The notes under the pieces were generated by a model. It did not search any database and was not told where the DNA came from. It was given only the letters and a program-made list of their open reading frames with translations. A DNA stretch of 64,000 nt from Rhodopseudomonas infernalis (GTDB lineage: Bacteria > Pseudomonadota > Alphaproteobacteria > Rhizobiales > Xanthobacteraceae): positions 1 through 64,000 of the forward strand of contig NZ_JAJNAL010000012.1 in the NCBI RefSeq assembly GCF_022271405.1, given 5' to 3'. The translations under genes and the position numbers were made by a program. Positions within the stretch are counted from its first letter, which is position 1. Every line of letters starts with the position of its first letter. Shown in pieces: positions 36,982 to 46,315 of this stretch.

Positions 36982-38289
36982 ATGACCGATAAGCTTCATC
37001 CCGAGACTCTGGCACTGCACGCCGGCTGGCGCGCCGATCCGACGACCGGCTCGGTCGCGGTGCCGATTTTCCAGACCACCTCGTATCAATTCAACAACAC
37101 CGAGCACGCCGCGAACCTGTTCGCGCTGAAGGAGCTCGGCAACATCTACACCCGCATCGGCAACCCGACGACCGACGTGCTGGAGAAGCGCGTCGCCGCG
37201 CTCGAAGGCGGCGTCGCGGCGCTCGCTGTCGCATCCGGCCAGGCCGCCTCCGCGCTGTCGCTGCAAAATCTCGCCCGCGCCGGCGACAACGTGGTCAGTT
37301 CGACGGACCTCTATGGCGGCACATGGAATCTGTTCGCCAACACGCTGAAGGACCAGGGCATCGAGGTGCGCTTCGTCGATCCGTCCGATCCGGAAGCGTT
37401 CGAGCGCGCCACCGACGATCGCACCCGCGCCTACTACGCCGAGACATTGCCGAATCCGAAGCTGGCGGTGTTTCCGATCGCCGAGGTCGCTGAGATCGGC
37501 CGCAAGCACGGCATTCCGCTGATCGTCGACAACACCGCAGCGCCGCTGCTGGTGAAGCCGCTCGAGCACGGCGCGGCGGTCGTGGTCTACTCGGCGACCA
37601 AATATCTCGGCGGCCACGGCACCTCGATCGGCGGCCTGATCGTCGACGGCGGCAATTTCGACTGGGAGAAATTCCCGCAGCGCCAGCCCGCGTTGAACAC
37701 ACCCGACGCCAGCTATCACGGCGCCGTCTGGGTCGAGGCGGTGAAGCCGCTCGGGCCGATCGCCTACATCATCAAGGCCCGCACCACGCTGCTGCGTGAT
37801 CTCGGCGCAGCGCTGTCGCCGTTCAACGCCTTCCAGATTCTGCAGGGACTGGAGACGCTGCCGCTGCGGATCGAGCGCCACGTGCAGAACGCCCAGGAGG
37901 TCGCCGACTATCTGGAAAAGCGGCCGGAGGTCACCAAGGTGATCCACCCGTCGAAGCAGACCGGCGTTGCCCGCGAACGCGCCGACAAATATCTCAAGGG
38001 CAAGTTCGGCGGCCTGGTCGGCTTCGAACTCGCCGGCGGTCTCGACGCCGGCCGCAAGTTCATCGACGCGCTGCAGCTTTTGTATCACGTCGCCAACATC
38101 GGCGACGCCCGCAGCCTGGCGATTCATCCGGCCACGACCACACACTCGCAATTGTCGGCCGAAGACCAACTCGCGACCGGCGTGTCGGACGGCTATGTGC
38201 GCCTGTCGATCGGCCTCGAACATATCGACGATATCCTCGTCGATCTGGAACGCGGCCTTGCGGCCGGACGCCTCGCCAGAGCCGCGTAA
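36982..38289 (+). CDS. metY: O-acetylhomoserine sulfhydrylase (aminocarboxypropyltransferase)
   Basis: PLP enzyme that makes homocysteine from O-acetylhomoserine and sulfide, or methionine with methanethiol. The 435-aa product belongs to the Cys/Met metabolism family. The PLP lysine is in YSATKYLGGHGTSIGG; the N-terminus FQTTSYQFNN and NIYTRIGNPTTDVLE are typical of MetY. The ATG at 36982 follows AGGA. About 380 bases lie upstream, holding the palindromic repeat and an AT-rich stretch; I looked for a SAM-II riboswitch there and did not find its core. Confidence 0.92.
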   Translation: MTDKLHPETLALHAGWRADPTTGSVAVPIFQTTSYQFNNTEHAANLFALKELGNIYTRIGNPTTDVLEKRVAALEGGVAALAVASGQAASALSLQNLARAGDNVVSSTDLYGGTWNLFANTLKDQGIEVRFVDPSDPEAFERATDDRTRAYYAETLPNPKLAVFPIAEVAEIGRKHGIPLIVDNTAAPLLVKPLEHGAAVVVYSATKYLGGHGTSIGGLIVDGGNFDWEKFPQRQPALNTPDASYHGAVWVEAVKPLGPIAYIIKARTTLLRDLGAALSPFNAFQILQGLETLPLRIERHVQNAQEVADYLEKRPEVTKVIHPSKQTGVARERADKYLKGKFGGLVGFELAGGLDAGRKFIDALQLLYHVANIGDARSLAIHPATTTHSQLSAEDQLATGVSDGYVRLSIGLEHIDDILVDLERGLAAGRLARAA

Positions 38290-38353
38290 CGGAACCTCGC
38301 TGCCCGCCTCCGGTTGTCGCTCGACAACATGCAAACGGCAATCCGGAGGCGAC

Positions 38354-38647
38354 ATGCAGCAGAAAATCACCGGCGAGTTTTCCACCCGACGTGCCGCCGA
38401 ACTGGCGGTCGAACGCCTGGTGCAGGAACACGGCGTCGATCGTAAGCAGGTCGCCGTGCAGGCGCGCGGCCGCGACAACAGCGCCGGCACCAAAGCCGCT
38501 GGCGCCGACACGCAGAGCGGCCATCCGGGCGAGGAGAAGCACGGCGATCCGGAATTGAACGACGTGATCGAAGTCTCGGTGGCCGGCGGCGATTCCAGCG
38601 TCATCAAGGCCGCGATGATGGATGCCGGCGCCAGATCCGTTAACTGA
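38354..38647 (+). CDS. Small charged cytosolic protein
   Basis: A 97-aa product preceded by GGAGG at the right distance. It starts MQQKITGEFSTRRAAELAVE and has a Gly/Ala/Asp-rich middle. The first and last parts (ELAVERLVQEHGVDRKQV; VIEVSVAGGDSSVIKAAMM) look like a small alpha/beta ferredoxin-like fold split by a loop. I do not recognise the family. It follows metY by 64 bp and may be read with it. Confidence 0.75.
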   Translation: MQQKITGEFSTRRAAELAVERLVQEHGVDRKQVAVQARGRDNSAGTKAAGADTQSGHPGEEKHGDPELNDVIEVSVAGGDSSVIKAAMMDAGARSVN

Positions 38648-38657
38648 TGATCCCTCG

Positions 38658-39194
38658 TAGGGTGGGCAAAGGCGCGCAGCGCTGTGCCCACGCGTTCAGT
38701 TCGGGCCACGCGTGAGTTCGACGCGTGGGCTGCGCTGCGCTCCGCCCACCCTACGGGCTTGGTGCGGGTAGCAGCGCCATAAAACAATCAGTCTGTAGGG
38801 TGGGCAAAGGCGCGTAGCGCCGTGCCCACGCGTTCAGTTCGGGCCACGCGTGAGTTCGACGCGTGGGCTGCGCTGCGCTTCGCCCACCCTACGGGGTTGT
38901 CGTGGGTAGTAGCGCCATAAAAAAATCAGTCTGTAGGGTGGGCAAAGGCGCGTAGCGCTGTGCCCACGCGTTGGTACGGACCCACGCGTGAGTTCGACGC
39001 GTGGGCTGCGCTTCGTTCCGCCCACCCTACGGGGTTGTCGTGGGTAGTAGCGCCATAAAACAATCAGTCTTTAGGGTGGGCAAAGGCGCGTAGCGCCGTG
39101 CCCACGCGTTCAGTTCGGGCCACGCGTGAGTTCGACGCGCGGGCTGCGCTGCGCTTCGCCCACCCTACGGGGTTGTCGTGGGTAGTAGCGCCAT
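38658..39194. repeat. Tandem array of a 137-138 bp unit containing the nuoN 3' end
   Basis: Copies begin at 38658, 38795, 38933 and 39071. Each has a palindrome of about 100 bp (GTAGGGTGGGC ... GCCCACCCTACGG) followed by a 25-30 base tail, GTCGTGGGTAGTAGCGCCAT in most copies. Copies one to three then have AAAACAATCAGTCT or a close variant before the next copy; the fourth tail is the actual end of nuoN. Copies are nearly identical, with copy one's tail and part of copy three diverged. No spacers as in a CRISPR and no cas genes. Confidence 0.9.
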
Positions 39195-40526
39195 CAGCGT
39201 CATGGGGGCGACACCGAACAAAACGATCAGCACACAGCACACGATAAGCAGACCGCGATCGAGCGCGGGGATCGGCTCGGCTTGCAGGTGGCTTTGTCCG
39301 ATCATCGGCGCGGTGAAGAACTTCGCGTAGTAAAAGAAGCCCAGCGACGAGCCGGCGACGACGATCGCCAGCAGCGTCCACAGCCCACCGTCGATCAGCA
39401 CCCGCAGCAGATACAGCTTGGCGATGAAGCCGCCCGCCGCCGGCAGGCCGGCGAGCGACAGCATCGACAGCGACAGCGCGATCGCTTCCAGCGGCCGCCG
39501 CTTCACCAGCCCGTGCAGGTCCGGCAGCGTCGGGGCGCGGCCGAGCAGGCCGGCGACGCACAGCGCAGCGAGCATCGCCGGCGCATAGACGCCGAGATAG
39601 AACAGCACCGCCTCGCCGGCCAGCGGCGAGCCCGACGCCAGGATCAGCGCGACGTAGCCGGAATGCGCGATGGTCGAGTAGCCGATCATCCGCGGCAATT
39701 GCGGCTGGCGCAGCGCGAGCAGATTGCCGACCAGCACCGAGGCGGCGCCGAGCGCCGCGAGACCGCTGCTCCACACCGGCTCGGGCAGATGCGCGGTCTG
39801 CACCAGTCGCAGGATCACGATCGCGATCGCGGCTTTCGACACGACGCCGGCCAATGCCGCCGCGCTCGCGGGCGACGCTTCGAAGGCGTCGGGCGTCCAC
39901 ATGTGAAACGGCGCCAGCGAGAACTTGAAGCCGAGGCCGGCGAGCAGCAGCGCGGTGCCGAGCGCCGCCAGCGTGCCGTGGCCGGTCCAGCCGGCGAAAT
40001 CCAGCGCGCCGGTCTCGGCATAGATGAGCGCGACGCCGAGCAGCAGCGCCGACGAGGCGAGCCCGCTCATCACCAGAAACTTGTAGGCCGCTTCGAGCCC
40101 CTGCCGCGACAGCCGAAACGCGAACAGCGCGATCAGCGACAGGCTGACGATCTCGATGCCGAGAAACAGCGTCGCCGCATGGCCCGCGCCCGCGAGCGTC
40201 ACCGCACCGATCGCCACCAGCACCAGCAGCGACGGCGCCTCCTTGGCCGGATGACCTGTGCGCAGAAAGACCAGCGCGCCGAGCGAGGCGAGACAGATGT
40301 AGACGATGCCGAACCGCGCGATCGCATCGTCGGTGAATAGCGCGCCGAGCGGCGCGGCCGGAGCGCCCATGCGCAGCATAGCCAGCGCGGCAGCCGCACC
40401 AAGGCCGGCGGCCGCCGCAGCCTGCGCGGCTTCGATGCGCGCGAACGGCACCAGCATCATCGCCGCGATGGCGGCAACGGCCAGCACGACGAGTGGCGAG
40501 AGCGCGGCGAATTGGGCGAGGGTCAT
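39165..40526 (-). CDS. nuoN: NADH-quinone oxidoreductase subunit N
   Basis: Antiporter-like membrane subunit of complex I, last gene of the operon. The 453-aa product has about 14 membrane segments, with typical YKFLVMSGLASSALLL and SLAPFHMWTPDAFEASP (the proton-channel lysine and the conserved MWxPD). It starts 10 bases after nuoM. Its last ten codons fall inside the final copy of the tandem repeat, so the C-terminus PTTTP may be a recent change. Confidence 0.95.
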   Translation of the reverse strand: MTLAQFAALSPLVVLAVAAIAAMMLVPFARIEAAQAAAAAGLGAAAALAMLRMGAPAAPLGALFTDDAIARFGIVYICLASLGALVFLRTGHPAKEAPSLLVLVAIGAVTLAGAGHAATLFLGIEIVSLSLIALFAFRLSRQGLEAAYKFLVMSGLASSALLLGVALIYAETGALDFAGWTGHGTLAALGTALLLAGLGFKFSLAPFHMWTPDAFEASPASAAALAGVVSKAAIAIVILRLVQTAHLPEPVWSSGLAALGAASVLVGNLLALRQPQLPRMIGYSTIAHSGYVALILASGSPLAGEAVLFYLGVYAPAMLAALCVAGLLGRAPTLPDLHGLVKRRPLEAIALSLSMLSLAGLPAAGGFIAKLYLLRVLIDGGLWTLLAIVVAGSSLGFFYYAKFFTAPMIGQSHLQAEPIPALDRGLLIVCCVLIVLFGVAPMTLMALLPTTTP

Positions 40527-40536
40527 GGCGCGGCGA

Positions 40537-41979
40537 TCACGGCGTCTGGATCAGCGCGGCCTTGACCGCCGGCTCCAGCAACGCCAGCAGGCTCTGCGGA
40601 TACAGGCCGATCAGCAGCGTGGCGAGGCCCATCACCACCACCGGCACGTATTCCCGCCAACTCAGATCGGCGAGCGGGCCGGCCGGCTTGGGCAGGCCGA
40701 ACACCAGCCCCTTCAGCAGCCGCGTCGCATAGATCACCGAGACGATCAGCGTCGACAGCGCCAGCAGTGCAAACACCCAATTGACCTGGAAGATGCCGAC
40801 CACCACCAGCGCCTCGCCGACGAAATTTGCCGTGCCGGGCAGTGCCAGCAGCGCCGAACAGAACAGCGCGAACGCCGCGGCAAAGCGCGGCGCGACCTGC
40901 TGCAGGCCGCCGAGTTGCCGCAGATCGCGGGTGTGGGTGCGCTCATACAGCGCGCCGATCAGCAGGAACAGCGCCGAGGCCGAGAACGAATGCGCGATCA
41001 TCTCGACCGCGGCGCCGGCCACCGCATAGTGCACGCCGGCCGAAATGCCCATCAGCACGATCGCCATGTGGGCAATCGAGGTGTAGGCGACCAGCCGCTT
41101 GGCGTCGTTCTGGCCGCAGGCCACGAGGCCACCATACAGCGCGCCGGCGGCGCCGAGCGCGATGCCGTAAGGCGCCACGGCGGCCAGCCCTTCCGGAAAC
41201 AGCATCGGGGCGAAGCGGAACAGGCCGTAGGCACCGGTCTTCAGCAGGATGCCGGCGAGCAGGATCGAGCCTGCGGTCGGCGCCAGCGTGTGCGCCTCCG
41301 GCAGCCAGGCATGGAACGGCGGCACCGACAGCTTGACCATGAAGGCGAGCGAGAAGCCGAGCAGCATCCAGACCTGCGTGCTGGTGCTGAGTTTCATGTC
41401 GGCGAGTTCGAACGCGCTGAACGTCATGTGATCGGACATTGCCGCCAGCGCGAACGACGCCGCGAGCAGACCGAAGCCGGCGACCGCGTTGAAGATCAGG
41501 AATTTCAGCGCCGCGCCTTCCTTGTCACCATGCCCCCACACGGCGATCAGCATGAAGGCCGGCACCAGCATCGCTTCCCAGAAGAACGCGAAGATCAAGA
41601 GGTCGAACGAGATGAAGACCCCGACGGTGGCCGACACCGTCCAGCACAGGCTGGCGTGAAACAGCCCCGACTGGGTGCGGATCTCCGTCCACGACGCCAT
41701 CACCGAAATGATGCCGAGGCCGGCGGCGATCGCGATCAGCGCGGCGGACAGGCCGTCGAGCGCGAAGTCGAGCGCGATGCCGAACGACGGCACCCATGGA
41801 TAGCTGACCTTGGCGTACCAGCGCCCCTCCGGCGCGCCTGCCACGATGGCAACCAGCAGCACCAGCATCAGCGCAAAGGTCGCGATCGTGACCCAGCGCT
41901 CGCGTTCGCCTTTGCCGGCGACGAGAAATGCGATGAGGCCGCCGATGGCCGGCAGCAGAATGAGCGCGATCAGCGCCAT
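40537..41979 (-). CDS. nuoM: NADH-quinone oxidoreductase subunit M
   Basis: Antiporter-like membrane subunit of complex I, 480 aa. Recognisable parts are FFWEAMLVPAFMLI, the channel region VKLSVPPFHAWLPEAHTLAP, and AYTSIAHMAIVLMGIS. The reading frame stays open across nuoL, but the protein begins at MALIALILLPAIG (41979), overlapping the end of nuoL by 10 bases. Confidence 0.96.
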   Translation of the reverse strand: MALIALILLPAIGGLIAFLVAGKGERERWVTIATFALMLVLLVAIVAGAPEGRWYAKVSYPWVPSFGIALDFALDGLSAALIAIAAGLGIISVMASWTEIRTQSGLFHASLCWTVSATVGVFISFDLLIFAFFWEAMLVPAFMLIAVWGHGDKEGAALKFLIFNAVAGFGLLAASFALAAMSDHMTFSAFELADMKLSTSTQVWMLLGFSLAFMVKLSVPPFHAWLPEAHTLAPTAGSILLAGILLKTGAYGLFRFAPMLFPEGLAAVAPYGIALGAAGALYGGLVACGQNDAKRLVAYTSIAHMAIVLMGISAGVHYAVAGAAVEMIAHSFSASALFLLIGALYERTHTRDLRQLGGLQQVAPRFAAAFALFCSALLALPGTANFVGEALVVVGIFQVNWVFALLALSTLIVSVIYATRLLKGLVFGLPKPAGPLADLSWREYVPVVVMGLATLLIGLYPQSLLALLEPAVKAALIQTP

Positions 41980-44039
41980 GATGTCCCCCAGGCAAATAAC
42001 AGAAGCGCGGCACAGCCGAGCGCTATCCAGAGTGAATGGTCGCGGACCCGGCCGGTCTGCGCCCGGCGCGCCTGAGCCCAGGCGACGCCGAAGCTGCCGG
42101 CAAAGCCCATCCAGGCGCGATCGATCCGATCGGGGTTGAAGCGCGCGACGAAGCTGCCGACGAACAGCCGTGCCGCGAGGACCACGATCCGCCCGACGGG
42201 ATCGCCGGAGACCAGGCGCACCACCGGCGTCTGGCCTTCGGTGGCGCGGGTGATGAAATCCGGCTGCACGGCGTCGGCGCCGACTCGGGCCAGCGGATCG
42301 TCGGTCGGCAGCCCCGGCACCTCGATGCCTTGCCGGCGCAGCTCCGCCGCGCGCGAGAAGGCTTCGGTGCCCTCGGCATTGCCGAGCGACGCGGCGACGC
42401 GGCGGAAGCGGCGGACGAAGTAGTAATAATAGAGGATCTCGATCCGGAAGGCGCGGACATGGCGCAGCCGCTGCGCCACGCGCTCCAGTTCGCGCGGATG
42501 CCGCACGATCTGCCGCGCCAGCAGCACACCGAGGATCGGTGCCGCGGCGCCGAGCAGCGTCGGCACCAACGGGATGTGATCCGGCGTGCCGCCGGCGAAG
42601 CCGATCAGCGCACCGACCGACAGGCCGCCGGCGACCGCGACCGTGGTGAGCACGACGAGCGGGATCATCACCGCCGCTCCGCCCCAGGGCGGCGCGGCGA
42701 GGTCGGCGGACTGGCTGCCGGCGACGAACACGACACGGAACGCATAGGCGCCGGTCAGCATCGCGGCGGTCGCGGCGAGCAGCCACAGCGGCACGCCCCA
42801 CGGTCCGCTGCTCCACACCGCGGCGAGCACCGCCTCTTTCGAGTACCAGCCCGCCGTGATGACCGGCAGACCGGCGAGCGACGCGGCACCGATCGAGAAC
42901 GCCCAGAACGCCCAAGGCTGGCGATAGCGCGCGCCGCGGAGCGCCTCGATCGCGGTGGAGCCGCCCGAGGCGTGGCTCATCACGCCCGCGCTGAGGAACA
43001 GCAGCGACTTGAACGCCGCGTGGATGGCAAAATGCGCCAGCGCCACCGCAGGCGCGCCGAGCCCGAGCGCCAGCACCATGAAGCCGATCTGGCTCATGGT
43101 CGAGAACGCCAGCAGCTTCTTGACGTCGGTCTGGATCACCGCGATCAGCGCGCCGAACGCAGCGGTCAGGATGCCGAGCATCGCCACCATGGCGGAGATC
43201 TCTGGCGCGGCGGCGAACAGCGGAGCGAGCCGCGCCAGCAGGATCACGCCGGCGGCGACCATCGTGGCGGAATGCAGCAGCGCTGACACCGGCGTCGGAC
43301 CCGCCATCGCGCTCGGCAGCCAGGTGTGAAACGGGATCTGCGCCGACTTGCCGAGCGCGCCCAGCGCGATCAGGCCGGCGATCGGCGCCAGCCGCCATGG
43401 ATCGATCGATGGCACTGCGGCCAGCATGCCGTCGAGCCGTGTGGTGCCGGCGGACAGGAACAGCATCATCAGGCCGGCGAGCAGCAGGCTGTCGGCGATA
43501 CGCGTGGTGATCAGCGCCTTGCGACCGGCCGACACCGCCTTCGGCAGCCGATCGTAGAACGCGATCAGCATGAAGCTGCACAGGCCGATGGTTTCCCAGC
43601 CGAGGAACAGCAGGATGACGTCGGCGGCGAACACCACCGCGAGCATGCCGGCGAGAAACAGGTTCATCACCGCGAAGAAGCGGCGCAGATCCGGCACCGG
43701 CTCGGACGCCATGTAGGCGCCGGAATAGATCAGCACCAGCGCCGCCACGACGGTGACGGTGCCGCCGGTGACCATGCTGAGCGGATCGAGCGACATCGCG
43801 ATCTGCGCGACAAATACGCCGGTGTCGATCGACAGGATCGGCACCACCGCGCCCGCCACGCAGGCGCCATCGAGGCACGACAGCGCCACCGGCGCGAACA
43901 GGATCGCCGGCAGCACCGCGGCGCCGACGCCGATGGCGATCACCGCGGCACGCGGCAGCGCGATCGGCAGCAAGGCCAACACCAGGAAGCCGAGCAGCGC
44001 CGGCACCGGAACGAAGGGAAGCAGCTGCGCCATGCTCAT
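41970..44039 (-). CDS. nuoL: NADH-quinone oxidoreductase subunit L
   Basis: Largest antiporter-like subunit of complex I, 689 aa, with about 16 membrane segments and a long C-terminal amphipathic helix. Typical motifs are LFLGWETIGLCSFMLI, AQIPFHTWLPSAMAGPTPV and VKKLLAFSTMSQIGFMV. The start overlaps the nuoK stop (ATGA-type); an ATG two codons later is equally possible. Confidence 0.96.
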   Translation of the reverse strand: MSMAQLLPFVPVPALLGFLVLALLPIALPRAAVIAIGVGAAVLPAILFAPVALSCLDGACVAGAVVPILSIDTGVFVAQIAMSLDPLSMVTGGTVTVVAALVLIYSGAYMASEPVPDLRRFFAVMNLFLAGMLAVVFAADVILLFLGWETIGLCSFMLIAFYDRLPKAVSAGRKALITTRIADSLLLAGLMMLFLSAGTTRLDGMLAAVPSIDPWRLAPIAGLIALGALGKSAQIPFHTWLPSAMAGPTPVSALLHSATMVAAGVILLARLAPLFAAAPEISAMVAMLGILTAAFGALIAVIQTDVKKLLAFSTMSQIGFMVLALGLGAPAVALAHFAIHAAFKSLLFLSAGVMSHASGGSTAIEALRGARYRQPWAFWAFSIGAASLAGLPVITAGWYSKEAVLAAVWSSGPWGVPLWLLAATAAMLTGAYAFRVVFVAGSQSADLAAPPWGGAAVMIPLVVLTTVAVAGGLSVGALIGFAGGTPDHIPLVPTLLGAAAPILGVLLARQIVRHPRELERVAQRLRHVRAFRIEILYYYYFVRRFRRVAASLGNAEGTEAFSRAAELRRQGIEVPGLPTDDPLARVGADAVQPDFITRATEGQTPVVRLVSGDPVGRIVVLAARLFVGSFVARFNPDRIDRAWMGFAGSFGVAWAQARRAQTGRVRDHSLWIALGCAALLLFAWGTSWR

Positions 44040-44344
44040 CCCTTCATGCCGCTGATGGCGTCGCTGTCGTCGCTTCCGGCGGTGCGGCGGATGCGTAGCA
44101 GCAACGCCAGCCCGACTGCGACTTCGGCGGCCGCGAGCGTCAGCACCAGGATGAACATGCCCTGCCCTTGCGGATCGGCGTGATAGGCGCCGGCCGCCAC
44201 GAAGGCGAGCGCCGGCCCGCTGAGCGCGACTTCCAGCGCGACGAGCTGAAACATGATGCCGCGGCGCGCCAGCACGCCGAACAGGCCGGTCGCGAACAGG
44301 CCGGCGGCGAGGATCATCAGGCCGATGAGCTCAGAGCCGGTCAT
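44036..44344 (-). CDS. nuoK: NADH-quinone oxidoreductase subunit K
   Basis: Small three-helix membrane subunit of complex I, 102 aa, the usual length. The conserved glutamates for proton transfer are in FQLVALEVALSG and LTLAAAEVAVGLAL. It overlaps nuoJ by 4 bases. Confidence 0.95.
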   Translation of the reverse strand: MTGSELIGLMILAAGLFATGLFGVLARRGIMFQLVALEVALSGPALAFVAAGAYHADPQGQGMFILVLTLAAAEVAVGLALLLRIRRTAGSDDSDAISGMKG

Positions 44345-44847
44345 GGCCGCTTCCCCGATGCGCGGTCGCTGCGGCCGATATGGCGGACGCCGATCAGGCC
44401 GGCGAGCAGCAGCAGCGAGGCCAGCTCGATCGCCACCGCCCATGGCCCGAACAGCAGCCGCCCGACCTCCTGGGCCGACACCGGCGCCGCGACGGTGTTG
44501 GCCGAGATGCCGAACTGCCCGAACACGAACGGCGCGACCACCAGGGCGGACATCAGCAGCGGCAACGGCCACGCCCCGCGCAGCGTCAGCCGCTCGCGCG
44601 CCGAGGCTTCCGGCGAGGTCGGCAGCGTCATCACCACGAACACGAACAGCACGACGATTGCGCCGGCATAGATCATGATCAGCAGCACCGCCGCGAACGC
44701 CGCGCCGAGCGCGAAGAAGCACACCGAGAGCGCCAGCAGCATCACCACGAGATACAGCAGCGCGTGCACCGCGTTGGGGCGGGTCACGGCGAGCGCGGCT
44801 GAGACGAGCGCGAAGGCACCGGCATAGAGCGCGAGCGAGAGGCTCAT
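44341..44847 (-). CDS. nuoJ: NADH-quinone oxidoreductase subunit J
   Basis: Five-helix membrane subunit of complex I, 168 aa. The conserved tract [18 protein letters not shown], with the pi-bulge tyrosine/glycine region, is present. It overlaps nuoI and nuoK by 4 bases each. Confidence 0.95.
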   Translation of the reverse strand: MSLSLALYAGAFALVSAALAVTRPNAVHALLYLVVMLLALSVCFFALGAAFAAVLLIMIYAGAIVVLFVFVVMTLPTSPEASARERLTLRGAWPLPLLMSALVVAPFVFGQFGISANTVAAPVSAQEVGRLLFGPWAVAIELASLLLLAGLIGVRHIGRSDRASGKRP

Positions 44848-45359
44848 GGCAGCAGCCCCTTCAGATCGACCGGCGGGGATTCATGCTCGGCCTCGCCCTT
44901 GTCCTTGCCGTTGATCGCCTTGCCGGCCACCGACCAGTAGCGATAGCCGCGCACCTTGCCCTCCCCGGCAATCAGCAGATCGTGCTTCTCGTAGACCAGC
45001 GCGTCGCGGCGCCATTCGCCGAGTTCGAAATCCGGCGTCAGCTGGATCGCCGCGGTCGGGCACGCCTCCTCGCAGAAGCCGCAGAAGATGCAGCGCGCGA
45101 AATTGATGCGGAAATGTTCCGGGTACCAACGGCCGTCCTCGGCCACGGCCTTGGACAGATCGATGCAGCCGACCGGACACACCGCCGCGCATAGATTGCA
45201 GGCGACGCAGCGCTCTTGGCCGTCGGGATCGCGCGTCAGCACGATGCGGCCGCGGCTGCGCGGATACAGATGCGGCTTCTCTTCCGGATAGAGTTGCGTC
45301 TCCGGCTTGACGAACAGCTTGCGGCCGACCCGCAGCAGGGCTTCGAGCCATCCGATCAT
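44844..45359 (-). CDS. nuoI: NADH-quinone oxidoreductase subunit I
   Basis: Peripheral-arm subunit that carries two [4Fe-4S] clusters (N6a and N6b). The 171-aa product has both ferredoxin motifs: [16 protein letters not shown] and [16 protein letters not shown]. It begins [16 protein letters not shown] and overlaps nuoH by 4 bases. Confidence 0.96.
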   Translation of the reverse strand: MIGWLEALLRVGRKLFVKPETQLYPEEKPHLYPRSRGRIVLTRDPDGQERCVACNLCAAVCPVGCIDLSKAVAEDGRWYPEHFRINFARCIFCGFCEEACPTAAIQLTPDFELGEWRRDALVYEKHDLLIAGEGKVRGYRYWSVAGKAINGKDKGEAEHESPPVDLKGLLP

Positions 45360-46315
45360 GACGCGCTCCTCGCCACCACGACGATGCCGGTCAGCAGCAG
45401 ATTGAGCAGCGACAGTGGCAGCGCGATCTTCCAGGCGAAGCCGAGCAACTGATCGTAGCGCGGCCGCGGCAGCGTCGCGCGCAGCCAGACGAATACGACG
45501 GCGATCACCGCGGTCTTGAGGCCGAACCACACCGGGCCCGGCAGCCACGGTCCGAGCCAGCCGCCGAAGAACAGCGTCACCGCCAGCGCCGACACCAGTA
45601 GCACCGCGAGATACTCACCGAGGAAGAACAGGCCGAACGACATGCCGGTGTATTCGGTGATGAAGCCGGCGACGAGATCGTTTTCGGATTCCGGCAGGTC
45701 GAACGGCAGCCGGTGCGCGGCGGCGACGCCCGCGATGGTGAACAACGCCGCGCCGAACGGCTGCAGCACCACGAACCAGACGCCGCGCTGCGCCTCGACG
45801 ATCTCGGTCATCGACAGCGAGCCGGCGAGCATCACCACGCCCATCAGGGAGAGCCCGAGGAACACCTCGTAGGCCAGCATCTGCGCGGCGCCGCGCATGC
45901 CGCCCATCAGCGAGAAACGGTTGTGCGAGGCCCAGGCGCCGAGCAGCACGGCGTAGGCCGTCAGCCCCATCATGCCGAGCAGGAACAGCACGCCGACATC
46001 GACCGGCGCCAGCGCCACGCCATCGCCGATCGCCACCACGCCGAAGCCGATCAGCACCGGCGTCGCCGCGACCGCAGGCGCCAGGATGTAGGTGAACTTG
46101 TCGGCGCCGGGCGGCGGCACGTCTTCCTTGGTGAGGATCTTCACCGTGTCGGCGACCCATTGCAGCGAGCCGAACGGCCCGACGCGGTTGGGCCCGTAGC
46201 GCTCCTGCACGAAGCCGAGCAGCCGCCGCTCCACCCAGGTGAAGGTGCCGGCGATCACCAGCAGCGCCATGATCAGCGCGACCGAGATCGTCGCCGTGAT
46301 CAGCATCCCGATCAT
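45356..46315 (-). CDS. nuoH: NADH-quinone oxidoreductase subunit H
   Basis: Eight-helix subunit at the junction of the two arms that shapes the quinone site. The 319-aa product includes [40 protein letters not shown] and [18 protein letters not shown]. The start is [11 protein letters not shown]; the frame is open for 38 codons upstream inside nuoG, but those are not typical residues. Confidence 0.96.
   Translation of the reverse strand: MIGMLITATISVALIMALLVIAGTFTWVERRLLGFVQERYGPNRVGPFGSLQWVADTVKILTKEDVPPPGADKFTYILAPAVAATPVLIGFGVVAIGDGVALAPVDVGVLFLLGMMGLTAYAVLLGAWASHNRFSLMGGMRGAAQMLAYEVFLGLSLMGVVMLAGSLSMTEIVEAQRGVWFVVLQPFGAALFTIAGVAAAHRLPFDLPESENDLVAGFITEYTGMSFGLFFLGEYLAVLLVSALAVTLFFGGWLGPWLPGPVWFGLKTAVIAVVFVWLRATLPRPRYDQLLGFAWKIALPLSLLNLLLTGIVVVARSAS

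Noticed and set aside
38658-39194. Regular tandem repeats as a CRISPR array
   Set aside because: Repeats are about 138 bp without unique spacers, they include gene sequence, and there are no cas genes.
40537-43878. A single 1113-aa protein across nuoM and nuoL
   Set aside because: The first 630 residues are low-complexity Arg/Ala text read from another frame of nuoL; the true nuoM starts at 41979.
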